From JANMEX01 sp041751995 (GTDB lineage Bacteria; Pseudomonadota; Alphaproteobacteria; Rhizobiales; Rhizobiaceae), in assembly GCA_041751995.1 (NCBI GenBank), contig JBGSHY010000070.1, positions 19,618-83,617 on the forward strand: a DNA stretch of 64,000 bases, read 5' to 3'. Positions 1 through 9,455 of this stretch are shown piece after piece. Position numbers and translations under genes: made by a program. The notes under the pieces are model-generated. The model was not told where the DNA came from. It was given only the letters and a program-made list of their open reading frames with translations, and searched no databases. How positions within the stretch are numbered: the first letter of the stretch is position 1; every line of letters begins with the position of its first letter.

Positions 1-1
1 G

Positions 2-931
2 AAGAAGGCGCTGGTTGATCTGGCAGCCGAGCTTGATCCAAAGCTCAAGGAGCCGAAATACAACGACCGCAAGGCCTGGGCCAAGCTGATGCAGAAGCTC
101 GGCGTCAAGGGCGTGCACATTGCCGAACGCGACACGCAGCGGACCATCAACCCCAAGCCCTTCGGCGAGTTCCACAACACCTGGTCAGTTGAGGGCTTCA
201 TCTCCGAAGGCCTGCAACCGGCGGAATTGGGCTGGGGCACGCACGAGAAATGGAAGCCGAAGAATGCCAAGGGGCACAAAAAGGGCTCCAAGTGCGGCAT
301 CTATCTGGAGCAGCCGGGCGCGACGACGCAAGTGCGCACCTGGTGCCCGACGCTTGGCGCGCAGTTCGGCCTTCTGGTTACCCACAACGAGGCGATATCA
401 ATCGCCGACTATTACACGGTCAAAGGCGAAGACAGGAAAGCCGAATTCCGGCCAACCGCGCACTATGCCTACCATCCGTGCAATTCGGCAGTCGTCTCTC
501 TGGACGAGATGTTCGGCAATGCTGGGACGAAACAGGCCAAGACCCATGTGCTGCATCCCGAGGAAATTCTCGACGGAGCGGACGAGCTTGGCGTGCTGCT
601 CTACGGCCACAAGAAAAACGCTTATTGGTTCGGCTCGACCTTGGCAGTTGAAGAAGCCACAAAGCTGGCCCCGCTTCAAAACGCCACCGGGCTGCAGGTG
701 ACGTCCGCAGTCCTGGCAGGCATGGTCTGGGCACTGGAAAACCCGAAGGCGGGCATAGTCGAGTCCGACGAGATGGACTACCGGCGCTGCCTTGAAATCC
801 AGAAGCCGTATCTTGGCAAGCTGAAGGGCTATTACACCGACTGGACCCCACTCGAAGGCCGTCCGGGCCTGTTCAAGGAAAACATCGACCAAAATGACCC
901 TTGGCAATTCCGCAACGTGCTGGTTCAATGA
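2..931 (+). CDS. hss: Homospermidine synthase, 3' part
   Basis: The reading frame is open from the left edge, so the N-terminus lies outside the window; 309 residues remain. Homospermidine synthase makes sym-homospermidine from putrescine in an NAD-dependent reaction and is the typical polyamine enzyme of rhizobia. The visible part has the family's conserved tracts, including WSVEGF, EQPGATTQVRTW and the VTHNEAISI segment, and ends normally. I recognise the family from sequence similarity; no catalytic residue was mapped. It stands alone, with the next gene 115 bases downstream. Confidence 0.9.
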   Translation, partial: KKALVDLAAELDPKLKEPKYNDRKAWAKLMQKLGVKGVHIAERDTQRTINPKPFGEFHNTWSVEGFISEGLQPAELGWGTHEKWKPKNAKGHKKGSKCGIYLEQPGATTQVRTWCPTLGAQFGLLVTHNEAISIADYYTVKGEDRKAEFRPTAHYAYHPCNSAVVSLDEMFGNAGTKQAKTHVLHPEEILDGADELGVLLYGHKKNAYWFGSTLAVEEATKLAPLQNATGLQVTSAVLAGMVWALENPKAGIVESDEMDYRRCLEIQKPYLGKLKGYYTDWTPLEGRPGLFKENIDQNDPWQFRNVLVQ

Positions 932-1046
932 GTGATTGAAATAGGGGCTGTAATGGATGAATATCCGTCACAGCCTTGTTTTCGCCGGTTTGGCGTGCTG
1001 CAAGGCTGTCATGCCCGCAAAGGCGGCGAAGTGGGGAGTTTATGAG

Positions 1047-1484
1047 ATGACCAAGCGTTTTGGATATGCCGTTTTGGTGCTTTCCGGATTTTTGGCTTCA
1101 TGCCAGACGTTTGACGTGAATACCGGACCGCGAATGTCGGCGCCAAAGCCAGCCGGAATTGACGGTGAGTGGGTTGATTCTCGCGGCATCAACACAGCGA
1201 CGTTCACGGGCGGCACGTTCACATCCTTTGCCACCGACACCGGCAAGGTCGCGGCCCGCGGATCCTATACCTATCGCGATCAGCAGAATGTGGACCTCGC
1301 CTTTACCTCAATGATCCGCAATACGACTGTCAACGCAGCCTGCCTGGTGGTCATGCCGAGCCAGATGAACTGCACCACCTCATCCGGCGCAACGTTCACA
1401 CTGGTGCGCAAGGCGGCAACGCCCGGCGGTGCACAGGTCATGTCCGCGCCAACCCCGGTGGTGCGGCCGGTCATCCAAGGCTGA
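1047..1484 (+). CDS. omp10: Omp10-type outer-membrane lipoprotein
   Basis: This is a 145-residue lipoprotein. The N-terminus is a lipoprotein signal peptide with lipobox LASC (Cys19), so it should be lipid-anchored, probably in the outer membrane. The body carries the pattern of the Brucella/rhizobial Omp10 family (protease inhibitor Inh/Omp19-like fold): PAGIDGEWVD near the start and MNCTTSSGATFTLVR at the end. I chose the ATG at 1047, after a GGGGAG ribosome site, rather than an upstream in-frame ATG at 957 that would place 30 extra residues before the signal peptide. It lies directly before hemH, the arrangement known for Omp10 in Brucella. Confidence 0.8.
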   Translation: MTKRFGYAVLVLSGFLASCQTFDVNTGPRMSAPKPAGIDGEWVDSRGINTATFTGGTFTSFATDTGKVAARGSYTYRDQQNVDLAFTSMIRNTTVNAACLVVMPSQMNCTTSSGATFTLVRKAATPGGAQVMSAPTPVVRPVIQG

Positions 1485-1510
1485 TTGACGGTAAATCAAG
1501 TGCTTTTTGA

Positions 1511-1536
1511 AAAGGCCCGCAACGCGGGCCTTTTTC
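1511..1536 (+). terminator. Rho-independent terminator after the Omp10-like gene
   Basis: A perfect 10-bp stem (1511-1520 with 1524-1533) closes an AAC loop and is followed by a run of T. It separates the lipoprotein gene from hemH. Confidence 0.9.
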
Positions 1537-1606
1537 TTGTTGATCTCGCGCATTGAAATGTTGCGTTCAGCCGCTAAGTTCCGCCCCAGCAAAAGGACGG
1601 CAATTC

Positions 1607-2671
1607 ATGGAACTCACCACGACACTCGACCGCACCAAATCGCGCGCGCTTGGCGTTCTTCCGGCGGATCATCCGCCAGTCAAGATTGGCAAGGTCGGTG
1701 TGATGCTGGTCAATCTTGGCACGCCGGACGGAACCGATCCGGTGTCCATGCGGCGTTATTTGAAAGAGTTTCTTTCCGACAGACGCGTCATCGAATGGTC
1801 CCGGCTGTTCTGGTATCCGATCCTTTACGGCATTGTATTGAACACCCGCCCGAAGAAATCGGGCAAGGCCTACGAGCAAATTTGGAACAAGGAATTGAAT
1901 GAATCGCCGCTGCGCACGTTTACAAGGGCGCAAGGCGACAAGCTGGCGGCAGCACTCAAGGATCATGACCATGTGATCGTCGATTGGGCAATGCGCTACG
2001 GCAACCCGTCAATGGAAAGCGTGCTGACGAAACTGCGCGAACAGGGCTGCGAGCGTGTGCTCTGCTTCCCGCTCTATCCGCAATATGCAGCAGCAACCAC
2101 GGCATCGGTCAACGACAAGTTTTTTGAGGCGCTGGTGAAAACCCGCTACATGCCCGCCGTGCGCACTGTGCCGCAGTATCACGACGAACCTGTTTATATT
2201 GAAGCGCTGGCCCGCTCGATCGAGAAACATCTGGCAAGCCTGAGTTTCGAGCCGGAGATCGTTATTGCCTCCTATCACGGCATTCCTCAGAGCTACTTCA
2301 AAAAGGGCGACCCCTATCACTGCCATTGCATGAAGACGACGAGACTGTTGCGCGAGCGCCTTGGCTGGTCGAAGGAAAAGTTGATCACGACGTTCCAGTC
2401 GCGCTTTGGCCCGGAAGAATGGCTGCAGCCCTACACCGACAAGACGGTGGAGAAACTGGCCAAGGAAGGTGTCAAATCAATCGCCGTTTTCAATCCCGGA
2501 TTTGCCTCGGACTGTCTTGAAACGCTGGAGGAAATCGCCGGCGAAGCAGGCGAGATTTTCCACCATGCAGGCGGGGTCAATTTCAGCCATATTCCGTGTC
2601 TCAATGACTCCGAAGATGGCATGGCGGTCATCGAGCACATGGTGCGTCGCGAACTGCAAGGCTGGATATAA
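1607..2671 (+). CDS. hemH: Ferrochelatase
   Basis: Ferrochelatase inserts Fe(II) into protoporphyrin IX, the last step of heme synthesis, on the inner membrane. The 354-residue protein has the family start (VGVMLVNLGTPD), the SYHGIPQSYF segment with its catalytic His, and a later GFASDCLETLEEI segment in which the conserved Glu lies. Its length is normal. The ATG at 1607 is chosen because AAAAGGACGG lies 6 bases before it; the frame extends to 1553 without a ribosome site. A terminator upstream suggests it has its own promoter. Confidence 0.95.
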   Translation: MELTTTLDRTKSRALGVLPADHPPVKIGKVGVMLVNLGTPDGTDPVSMRRYLKEFLSDRRVIEWSRLFWYPILYGIVLNTRPKKSGKAYEQIWNKELNESPLRTFTRAQGDKLAAALKDHDHVIVDWAMRYGNPSMESVLTKLREQGCERVLCFPLYPQYAAATTASVNDKFFEALVKTRYMPAVRTVPQYHDEPVYIEALARSIEKHLASLSFEPEIVIASYHGIPQSYFKKGDPYHCHCMKTTRLLRERLGWSKEKLITTFQSRFGPEEWLQPYTDKTVEKLAKEGVKSIAVFNPGFASDCLETLEEIAGEAGEIFHHAGGVNFSHIPCLNDSEDGMAVIEHMVRRELQGWI

Positions 2672-2854
2672 GTCTTCGGCGCGCTGATCGAACCGTTTCA
2701 ACTCGGATTGTTGTCATTAACCTGGCATAAACCGCGCACACTGATGTTGCGCGGCGAAGTCTGCTATTGTGCCAAAGCAATTGAATCGCACAGCTCCAAT
2801 ACCCAATTGATTCCAAACGTGGCGCAAAGGCGCCGCTGACAAGAGGCGGGAAAC

Positions 2855-3838
2855 ATGTTCCAGGGATTTGACATCATTATTCCAATACTCGTCGTATTGG
2901 CTTTTCTGTTTCTGTTTGCCGGTGTCAAAACCGTGCCGCAGGGTTTCAACTACACAGTCGAGCGGTTTGGACGATACACCCGGACGCTGACGCCGGGCCT
3001 CAACCTGATTGTTCCCTTCGTCGACCGCATCGGCGCGAAAATGAACATGATGGAACAGGTGATGGATGTTCCGACCCAGGAAGTCATCACCAAGGACAAC
3101 GCCTCGGTCGCCGTCGACGGCGTCGCTTTCTTCCAGGTGCTGAACGCGCCGCAAGCTGCCTATCAGGTGGCCAACCTGCAGAATGCCATTTTGAACCTGA
3201 CCATGACCAACATTCGAACCGTCATGGGTTCGATGGACCTTGACGAGCTTTTGTCCAACCGCGACGCCATCAACGGCCGGCTGCTCAACGTGGTTGATGA
3301 AGCCGCCCATCCGTGGGGCATCAAGATGACCCGCGTTGAAATCAAGGACATCAACCCGCCAAAGGATCTGGTCGAATCGATGGGCCGCCAGATGAAGGCC
3401 GAGCGTGACAAACGCGCGCAGATTCTCGATGCCGAAGGCGAGCGCGCCGCGCAGATCCTGCGCGCCGAAGGCCTGAAGCAGAGCCAGATTCTCGAAGCCG
3501 AAGGCAAGCGCGAAGCTTCGTTCCGCGACGCCGAGGCCCGCGAGCGTCTGGCGGAAGCCGAAGCCAAGGCAACCGAAATGGTCTCGATGGCCATCGCCAA
3601 GGGCGACGTGCAGGCGATCAACTATTTCGTTGCGCAGAAATACACCGAAGCCATGGCCAAGATCGGCTCGGCGCCAAACAGCAAGATTGTTCTGATGCCG
3701 ATGGAAGCCTCCTCGCTGATCGGTTCTCTCGGCGGCATCAGCGCTATTGCCCGCGAAGTGTTCGGCTCCAATGAAGCGCCGAAATCAACCCCGCCGACCG
3801 CGCCGCGCAACCGCATTCCGCCGACCGGCGGCGCTTGA
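2855..3838 (+). CDS. SPFH/band 7 (stomatin-like) membrane protein
   Basis: This 327-residue protein has one N-terminal membrane helix (about residues 5-22), then an SPFH/band 7 domain (about 25-185), then an alanine/glutamate-rich coiled coil with repeated AEG units (about 190-250). That order is typical of QmcA/stomatin-like proteins, which form large membrane-bound oligomers. It is followed 16 bases later by an NfeD-family gene, the standard partner of bacterial SPFH proteins. The pair is usually linked to membrane quality control, but no specific role can be read from the sequence. Confidence 0.9.
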   Translation: MFQGFDIIIPILVVLAFLFLFAGVKTVPQGFNYTVERFGRYTRTLTPGLNLIVPFVDRIGAKMNMMEQVMDVPTQEVITKDNASVAVDGVAFFQVLNAPQAAYQVANLQNAILNLTMTNIRTVMGSMDLDELLSNRDAINGRLLNVVDEAAHPWGIKMTRVEIKDINPPKDLVESMGRQMKAERDKRAQILDAEGERAAQILRAEGLKQSQILEAEGKREASFRDAEARERLAEAEAKATEMVSMAIAKGDVQAINYFVAQKYTEAMAKIGSAPNSKIVLMPMEASSLIGSLGGISAIAREVFGSNEAPKSTPPTAPRNRIPPTGGA

Positions 3839-3854
3839 AAAGGACTGACGTCAA

Positions 3855-4310
3855 ATGATCGCTCGTATCGTGGGTGAACTTGGCCCCTGGAACTGGGTCG
3901 CCATCGGCCTTGTCCTCCTGGTCATGGAAATAGCCTTGCCCGGCGTGTTCCTGCTGTGGTTCGGCATGGCGGCCATCGTTGTCGGCGCCTTGTCGATCAT
4001 GTTCCACAATGCGGCCTTCTGGCCTTGGGAAGCGCAGATCGTCATCTTCCTGATCCTGTCGCTGGTGATGGCCTATTTCGGCAAGCGCATGATGGACAAG
4101 GGTGACGTGACTGACGAGCCGCTGCTCAACAAGCGCTCGGAGCAGTTGATCGGCCGTACGGCGACACTGGGCGAACCGATCAGGGAAGGCTACGGCCGCA
4201 TCCGCCTTGATGACTCGCAGTGGCGTGTCAAAGGCCCCGACCTGCCCGCCGGTGCGCGGGTGAAAATTTCGGCGGTGGATGGCGGAGAACTGGTCGTCGA
4301 AGCGGCTTAA
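3855..4310 (+). CDS. NfeD family protein
   Basis: The protein has 151 residues. Membrane helices occupy roughly residues 12-75 (in two or three passes), followed by a short soluble C-terminal domain containing IGRTATLGEPI and ending in a small beta barrel (GARVKISAVDGGELVVE), as in short NfeD proteins. It follows the SPFH gene by 16 bases, and the two are very probably co-transcribed. It is thought to work with the SPFH partner in membrane organisation. Confidence 0.88.
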   Translation: MIARIVGELGPWNWVAIGLVLLVMEIALPGVFLLWFGMAAIVVGALSIMFHNAAFWPWEAQIVIFLILSLVMAYFGKRMMDKGDVTDEPLLNKRSEQLIGRTATLGEPIREGYGRIRLDDSQWRVKGPDLPAGARVKISAVDGGELVVEAA

Positions 4311-4346
4311 CCGGCCACCAGCGGCATCTCGATGATAAAATATTGA

Positions 4347-4388
4347 TGGCCGGGACCGGCGTGGCTTGAACCGCGCCGGTTCCGGCCA
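4347..4388. repeat. Long inverted repeat between the nfeD-like gene and the next gene
   Basis: A 15-bp stem (4347-4361 with 4374-4388, one G-T pair) encloses a 12-base loop. The arms are very GC-rich and no T tract follows on either strand. It could be a factor-dependent terminator, an mRNA-stabilising hairpin or a dispersed palindromic element. Confidence 0.6.
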
Positions 4389-4428
4389 TAGACATTATGC
4401 ACTGGCGTAACTGTTCGGGCACCTATCC

Positions 4429-5472
4429 ATGGCAGAAGAGTTTTCCGGCAAGACAAAAGGCTGGCTGTCAAGACTGCCGCGCTGGGCGCGCATTTTGTTG
4501 CTTGGCCTTTTATCGGTGCTCATTACCAAAGCCTATGAGACGCTGGTCGACGGACAAACGCTGGAGAGGGCAGTCGCCTACCAAGAGCAGGCGCTATCCA
4601 GCTTGCAGACTGTGACGCCGCAGGCGACATGGCTGCTTTTCCGCCAATCGCTTGGCTATAACAACAACGCGGCGCTGAAGAGCAGCAAATCCTATCAGGA
4701 CGCGCTCAAGCGATGCCGCGAAATCGGCGGCCAGCAGCTGGTCGGCTATCTCGAAAGACATCCGGAAATCGGCGCTCTGCAAGTGCGTGGGGATGGTGAA
4801 GCCCTTTGCATCCCAGCATTGAAGCTGCTGCAGCCTGGTGAAGAAGCGCCATTCATTCCCGGCGAGAAACCGGATGGCTTGGCTCGCCTGCCCGCAGACG
4901 AAGCCTTGCGCCTGCCTCTGGTCCAGGGGCTTTGCAAAATGGCCTATGATTTCGCCGATCTTGCCCAAACCGAATGCATGAAGGCATCGACCGGCTCGGT
5001 AGCCGGGTGGGGGCAGGCCGTTTTCAGCGCCTCCAACGGCGTCGACTACACGATTGGCCGGCTGACGGTCAAAGCATTCGCTCCGGCAGCGGCGTTGGCC
5101 GACATTGTCCGCCACAACTACATCGACTGGAGCCCCGGCGTGATATTCCGCGTCGTTTTGCTGGTTCTTGGCCTTGCCGTTTCCGTGTGGCTGGCGGAGA
5201 AAATGCTGGACGCGTTCGGCGTCAATCTTGTGACGCTTGCAGCGTCTGCAGCCTTTGTCCCGGCATTTGCCATAATTTTCGCCACTTTAGGCGCAGTCCT
5301 GTCCTGGTATGCCGCAGCAGCAGCGCTCTACATCGGCCAGAGTTTCGTCAAGCTGATCCTGATACCGCTGGCAGTAACGGGTGGCTTCCTGACCACAACC
5401 GCGTTCGGCGCATTTCTTGAAGCGGGCAAGCACCAGACCACCAAGCTGGCGAGCAAAAAGCTCGACATTTGA
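4429..5472 (+). CDS. Membrane protein of unknown function
   Basis: I do not recognise this 347-residue protein. It has one membrane helix near the N-terminus (about residues 20-38), a soluble central region of about 190 residues that should face the periplasm, and two or three C-terminal helices (about 238-325), the last group rich in alanine. The soluble part has four spaced Cys residues. The start at 4429 has no strong ribosome site but agrees with the first helix. It converges on kdsD. The long intergenic hairpin upstream suggests it is separate from the SPFH/NfeD pair. Confidence 0.7.
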   Translation: MAEEFSGKTKGWLSRLPRWARILLLGLLSVLITKAYETLVDGQTLERAVAYQEQALSSLQTVTPQATWLLFRQSLGYNNNAALKSSKSYQDALKRCREIGGQQLVGYLERHPEIGALQVRGDGEALCIPALKLLQPGEEAPFIPGEKPDGLARLPADEALRLPLVQGLCKMAYDFADLAQTECMKASTGSVAGWGQAVFSASNGVDYTIGRLTVKAFAPAAALADIVRHNYIDWSPGVIFRVVLLVLGLAVSVWLAEKMLDAFGVNLVTLAASAAFVPAFAIIFATLGAVLSWYAAAAALYIGQSFVKLILIPLAVTGGFLTTTAFGAFLEAGKHQTTKLASKKLDI

Positions 5473-5492
5473 CAGGAATCGGCAGTCCGCAT

Positions 5493-6485
5493 TCAAGCCG
5501 CGCCAATTCGCAACAGATCGTGAATGTGGATGATGCCGACCGGGCGGTTGTTGTCGGTGACCATCAGGGCGGTAATGGCTGATGCGTTGGCAATGTCGAG
5601 CGCCTTGGCGACAAGCATGTCCGGTTTGATGGTTTTCGGCGAACGCGTCATGACCTCATCCACAGACATGGAAAGCAGATCAAGATTGATTTTCCGGCGC
5701 AAGTCACCGTCGGTGATGATCCCGGTCAGCAATCCGTCGCCGGATACGACACCGACACAGCCAAAGCCCTTGCCGGTGATTTCCATGATCGCATCGCGCA
5801 TGCCGGTGCCGGATTTTACCAGCGGGATGCGTTCATCGCGGTGCATGATGTCGCCGACATGCGTCAGACTTGCGCCGAGTTTGCCGCCAGGGTGGAACTT
5901 GTGAAAGTCGCCTGCGGTGAACCCGCGCGATTCCAAAAGCGCAACGGCCAATGCATCGCCGATGGCAAGCTGCATCAGTGTCGACGTGGTCGGAGCAAGG
6001 CCATGCGGACAGGCTTCGACCGCTTTCGGCAGCTTCAGGACAACATCGGATTCGCGCGCCAACGTCGAGTTTGCCCCGGAAGTCACCGCAACCAACGGAA
6101 TGCGATAGCGGCGCGAATAGGCGACGATGCCTTTCAGCTCCGCTGTTTCACCGGACCAGGACATCGCCAGGATCACGTCATCATGGGCAATCATGCCCAG
6201 ATCACCATGATTGGCTTCTGCCGGATGAACGAAAAAGGATGGCGTGCCAGTCGAAGCCAGCGTTGCCGCGATCTTGGAGCCGATGTGGCCACTTTTGCCG
6301 ACACCGGTGACAATCACCCGGCCCTTGCCTGCAGCCAGCGTCTGCACAGCAGCGGCAAATGGCTCGGCCAAACCATTGTCGAGCGCTTCGATCAGGCTGG
6401 TCAGGCCGCCAAGTTCAGCGGCGATGGTGCGCATGGCGCTCTTGGCGGCTTCGCTGGATAGGGATGACTTGGCTGTCGTGTTCAT
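5493..6485 (-). CDS. kdsD: Arabinose-5-phosphate isomerase (KpsF/GutQ family)
   Basis: KdsD converts ribulose-5-phosphate to arabinose-5-phosphate, the first step in making Kdo for lipopolysaccharide or capsule. The 330-residue protein has an N-terminal SIS sugar-isomerase domain (about 45-180, with GVGKSGHIGSKIAATL) and two C-terminal CBS domains (about 210-330), the usual layout and length. It starts about 130 bases from the divergent barrel-protein gene. With galU nearby it fits a small envelope-polysaccharide neighbourhood. Confidence 0.92.
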   Translation of the reverse strand: MNTTAKSSLSSEAAKSAMRTIAAELGGLTSLIEALDNGLAEPFAAAVQTLAAGKGRVIVTGVGKSGHIGSKIAATLASTGTPSFFVHPAEANHGDLGMIAHDDVILAMSWSGETAELKGIVAYSRRYRIPLVAVTSGANSTLARESDVVLKLPKAVEACPHGLAPTTSTLMQLAIGDALAVALLESRGFTAGDFHKFHPGGKLGASLTHVGDIMHRDERIPLVKSGTGMRDAIMEITGKGFGCVGVVSGDGLLTGIITDGDLRRKINLDLLSMSVDEVMTRSPKTIKPDMLVAKALDIANASAITALMVTDNNRPVGIIHIHDLLRIGAA

Positions 6486-6618
6486 GCCGCTGGTTAAATC
6501 AACAGCGCGAAAAGTGCAAAGCCGATTTGAAAATCAAGCCAAAAGGACAATCCGAAACGAAGCGTTAACCATGGGTGTTTACGTTTCGGTGACAGTTTCT
6601 GCATTTCCGAAGGTGGTT

Positions 6619-8340
6619 ATGGGCCCGTCCCGACGCAAGAAGGCGCATTTGACCGGCAATTTGCCGCGCATTTCATTGGCGCTGGCATGCGCCATGATGC
6701 TGTGCGTCCCGCTTTCCAAATCCTTTGCACAGGAAAGCGGCTTGCGCGGCACCGTCAAGGAATCCGGGCAGGAAGTGGTCGACCCGCTCAACAAGAAGAA
6801 GAAAAAGAAAGTCAGCAAGCTTGGCGCCGCGCAAGCCGCGGCACCCGAGCCAGTTGTCCGCTATGAACCGGTGGATCTTGATCCGGATGCCAATCCCGAT
6901 GATTTGCCGGATGTCGCCGGTGATCAGCCGGCCATTTCATCGAACGAGGGCTCAGCGCCAGCGAGACCAATTGCGGCAAACCCAGTTGACAAAAGCGGCG
7001 AGCCGGACACGATGGCTTCTGCCAACACCTCTGCTGCTCCGCTGGACAAGCAAACCACCGGCACGGCTGTCCGCGAAGATGAGGCGCCTGCGCCATTCAG
7101 CGCGGTTCAAAGCGATGGCGAACTGGAACGTGATGGCACTGCGCGGGCGAAGAAAGACAATTTGAAAGAAGCGCCCATCGAGGGTCTGGACAAGACTGGC
7201 GAGACCGACCCATATGCTGCACCAGGCATTGTTGCCGGTGCATTCACACTGCGCCCGACTCTCGAACAGGGCATGCGCTGGACCAACAATTCCGACGGAT
7301 CGGCCACCGGAGGCGAAGCGTTCATATCGGAAACGAATGTAAAACTGCGCGCCGAATCCAACTGGCTCCGCCACCGCCTGAACCTCGAGGCGACGGGTGG
7401 TTTCCGCAAAACCATTTCCGGTGAAGAACTGTCTGAACCGACATTCGGATTGTCTGCAGACCTTCAGCTGGATGTCTCTACTTCGACACAGGTCAACGCG
7501 AAGGCAAGCTGGGACCGTTCGGTGGAATCTGCCTCTGCCCCGGCGTTGATGACCGGTCCGTTCACACGGCCGGTGCTTGATACATTGCGTGCAAGCCTTG
7601 GTGCGACCTATGACCCGGGCCTGTTCGGCGTCACGGCGACCGGGCAAGTGACGCGGCAAGCCTATGGTGATGCAACCGACTCGCTCGGCGTTGCCGTGCC
7701 GCAGGATGACCGCAACAACACGTTTGCTTCGCTCACACTACGCGGCAGCTATGACCTTTCGCCTGTCCTGATGCCCTTCATTGAGCTCGAGGCGGGAAGG
7801 CGCTTCTACGACAAGACACTGGATTCCTACGGCAAAGCCAGATCCGCCTACCGCTATGGCGCAAGAGCCGGCGTCGCCGCAAACCTTGGCGAAAAACTGT
7901 CTGGAGAAATTGCGGCAGGCTGGCTGATGGAAGACATCGACGATACCTCCCTAAGTGACGTATCCGGTCTCGACATTCGCGGCACAATGAATTGGTCACC
8001 GCAGCGGGGCACCAATGTGGCGCTGGGCCTTGCCACAACAGTGGAAGGCTCAACCGTTGCCGCTTCTTCCGGCTCGGTGCTCTATTCGGCTGACGCCAAA
8101 CTGACTCACAGTCTGCGTGACAATCTGGATGCCAACTTCGCGCTGGGAGCTGGCTGGCGGATCTATGAAAAAGGTTTTTATCAGGACACGATCTTCTCGG
8201 GAGAGGCCGGCATGACCTGGTGGATGAATCGATACGCCGGGCTCAATGGCCGTATCCGCCATGAACAGGTGCTCAACGCCGATGCCGCCCGCGCCTACGG
8301 TGCGACCAGTGTATATCTCGGTGTCACCTTGCGCCGCTAA
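6619..8340 (+). CDS. Outer-membrane beta-barrel protein
   Basis: This 573-residue protein starts with a signal peptide (about 38 residues, ending KSFA-QE). A low-complexity region (about 40-200) follows, with a Lys-rich patch near residue 60 and many Pro, Ala and Asp residues. The last 370 residues or so alternate polar and hydrophobic residues like a beta barrel and end in VYLGVTLRR. This resembles the BBP2-type barrels of rhizobia. I chose ATG 6619, preceded by AGGTGG, because the frame extends far upstream only by crossing kdsD on the opposite strand. Its role is unknown; the neighbours kdsD and galU hint at surface polysaccharide. Confidence 0.75.
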   Translation: MGPSRRKKAHLTGNLPRISLALACAMMLCVPLSKSFAQESGLRGTVKESGQEVVDPLNKKKKKKVSKLGAAQAAAPEPVVRYEPVDLDPDANPDDLPDVAGDQPAISSNEGSAPARPIAANPVDKSGEPDTMASANTSAAPLDKQTTGTAVREDEAPAPFSAVQSDGELERDGTARAKKDNLKEAPIEGLDKTGETDPYAAPGIVAGAFTLRPTLEQGMRWTNNSDGSATGGEAFISETNVKLRAESNWLRHRLNLEATGGFRKTISGEELSEPTFGLSADLQLDVSTSTQVNAKASWDRSVESASAPALMTGPFTRPVLDTLRASLGATYDPGLFGVTATGQVTRQAYGDATDSLGVAVPQDDRNNTFASLTLRGSYDLSPVLMPFIELEAGRRFYDKTLDSYGKARSAYRYGARAGVAANLGEKLSGEIAAGWLMEDIDDTSLSDVSGLDIRGTMNWSPQRGTNVALGLATTVEGSTVAASSGSVLYSADAKLTHSLRDNLDANFALGAGWRIYEKGFYQDTIFSGEAGMTWWMNRYAGLNGRIRHEQVLNADAARAYGATSVYLGVTLRR

Positions 8341-8342
8341 TC

Positions 8343-9263
8343 TCAGCGGCCGGTCTTGCGGCGTTCAAGCGGTTCCGTGCTTGCCAACAGCGCCTTGGCG
8401 ATTTCGGCAATATTGTCATGCAGATCTGGCCGCCAGAGCGCGAATGCAAGGTTGGCCTCAACGAAGCCTTCTTTTGAACCGCAGTCGAACGTGCGCCCGG
8501 TGAAATGGCTGCCGTAGAACGGTTGATCCTTCATCAGCTTCAGCATCGCGTCCGTCAGCTGGATTTCGTTGCCGGTGCCGCGCTCCTGCGTTTCCAGATA
8601 GCTGAAAATCTCCGGCTGCAGGATATAGCGTCCGTTGATGTATAGATTCGACGGCGCTGTACCGGCCTTCGGTTTTTCAACCATCCCGTTAATACGGAAC
8701 CCGGTAAACGCGTCCTCGCCCCGACCGACAATGCCATACTTGTGCGCCTGATCCGGTTCACATTCCTGAACTGCAATAATGTTGCTTCCGGTTTCAGCGT
8801 AGAGTTCCACCATTTCCTTCAGGCAGCCTTGTTCGGCTTGCATGATCATGTCGGGCAGAAGAAGAGCAAACGGTTCGTCGCCAACCAGATCGCGGGCGCA
8901 CCAGACCGCGTGCCCCAAGCCAAGCGGCACCTGCTGGCGGGTGAATGACGTGGTGCCAGGCGCAGGCTGAATCCGCTGGAGGCGCGCCAACTCTTCGTCT
9001 CTGCCACGTTCAGAGAGCGTATTGTAAAGTTCGAACTGGACATCGAAATAGTCCTCGATGACCCCCTTGTTGCGTCCCGTCACGAAAATGAAATGCTCGA
9101 TCCCGGCTTCACGGGCTTCGTCGACAACATATTGGATGACCGGCTTGTCCACCACCGTGAGCATCTCTTTCGGGATTGCCTTGGTCGCAGGCAGGAAACG
9201 TGTTCCAAGACCTGCAACCGGGAAGACGGCCTTGCGGATTTTACGGCGGACTGCGGTCATCAA
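8343..9263 (-). CDS. galU: UTP-glucose-1-phosphate uridylyltransferase
   Basis: GalU makes UDP-glucose for surface polysaccharides and glycolipids. The 306-residue protein has the nucleotidyltransferase signature near the start (AVFPVAGLGTRFLPATKAIPKE), the metal-site region LLLPDMIM and the NEIQLTDA segment, at normal length. Two adjacent ATG codons begin the frame, and either could be used. It converges on the barrel-protein gene with only two bases between their stop codons. Confidence 0.95.
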   Translation of the reverse strand: MMTAVRRKIRKAVFPVAGLGTRFLPATKAIPKEMLTVVDKPVIQYVVDEAREAGIEHFIFVTGRNKGVIEDYFDVQFELYNTLSERGRDEELARLQRIQPAPGTTSFTRQQVPLGLGHAVWCARDLVGDEPFALLLPDMIMQAEQGCLKEMVELYAETGSNIIAVQECEPDQAHKYGIVGRGEDAFTGFRINGMVEKPKAGTAPSNLYINGRYILQPEIFSYLETQERGTGNEIQLTDAMLKLMKDQPFYGSHFTGRTFDCGSKEGFVEANLAFALWRPDLHDNIAEIAKALLASTEPLERRKTGR

Positions 9264-9455
9264 AATTGGTCCTTGTTTCAGCCGGACACTTTCACGACAA
9301 ATTTGAGATTCAGATAATGGCGTATCGCGCCGCGAACCCGAACATCGCTTATTGCATGCGCTTTATAGGTGTTGCTTCAAACATGGTAAACCAAATCCTA
9401 ACCCGGCCGAGCGAAGATTGGCGTCGAATCGCCAAAATTCAAAGGAGCGCAAGCC

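Noticed and set aside
6244..6618. The upstream extension of the barrel-protein frame
   Set aside because: It crosses kdsD antisense and lacks a signal peptide; the start at 6619 has a ribosome site and a clear signal peptide.
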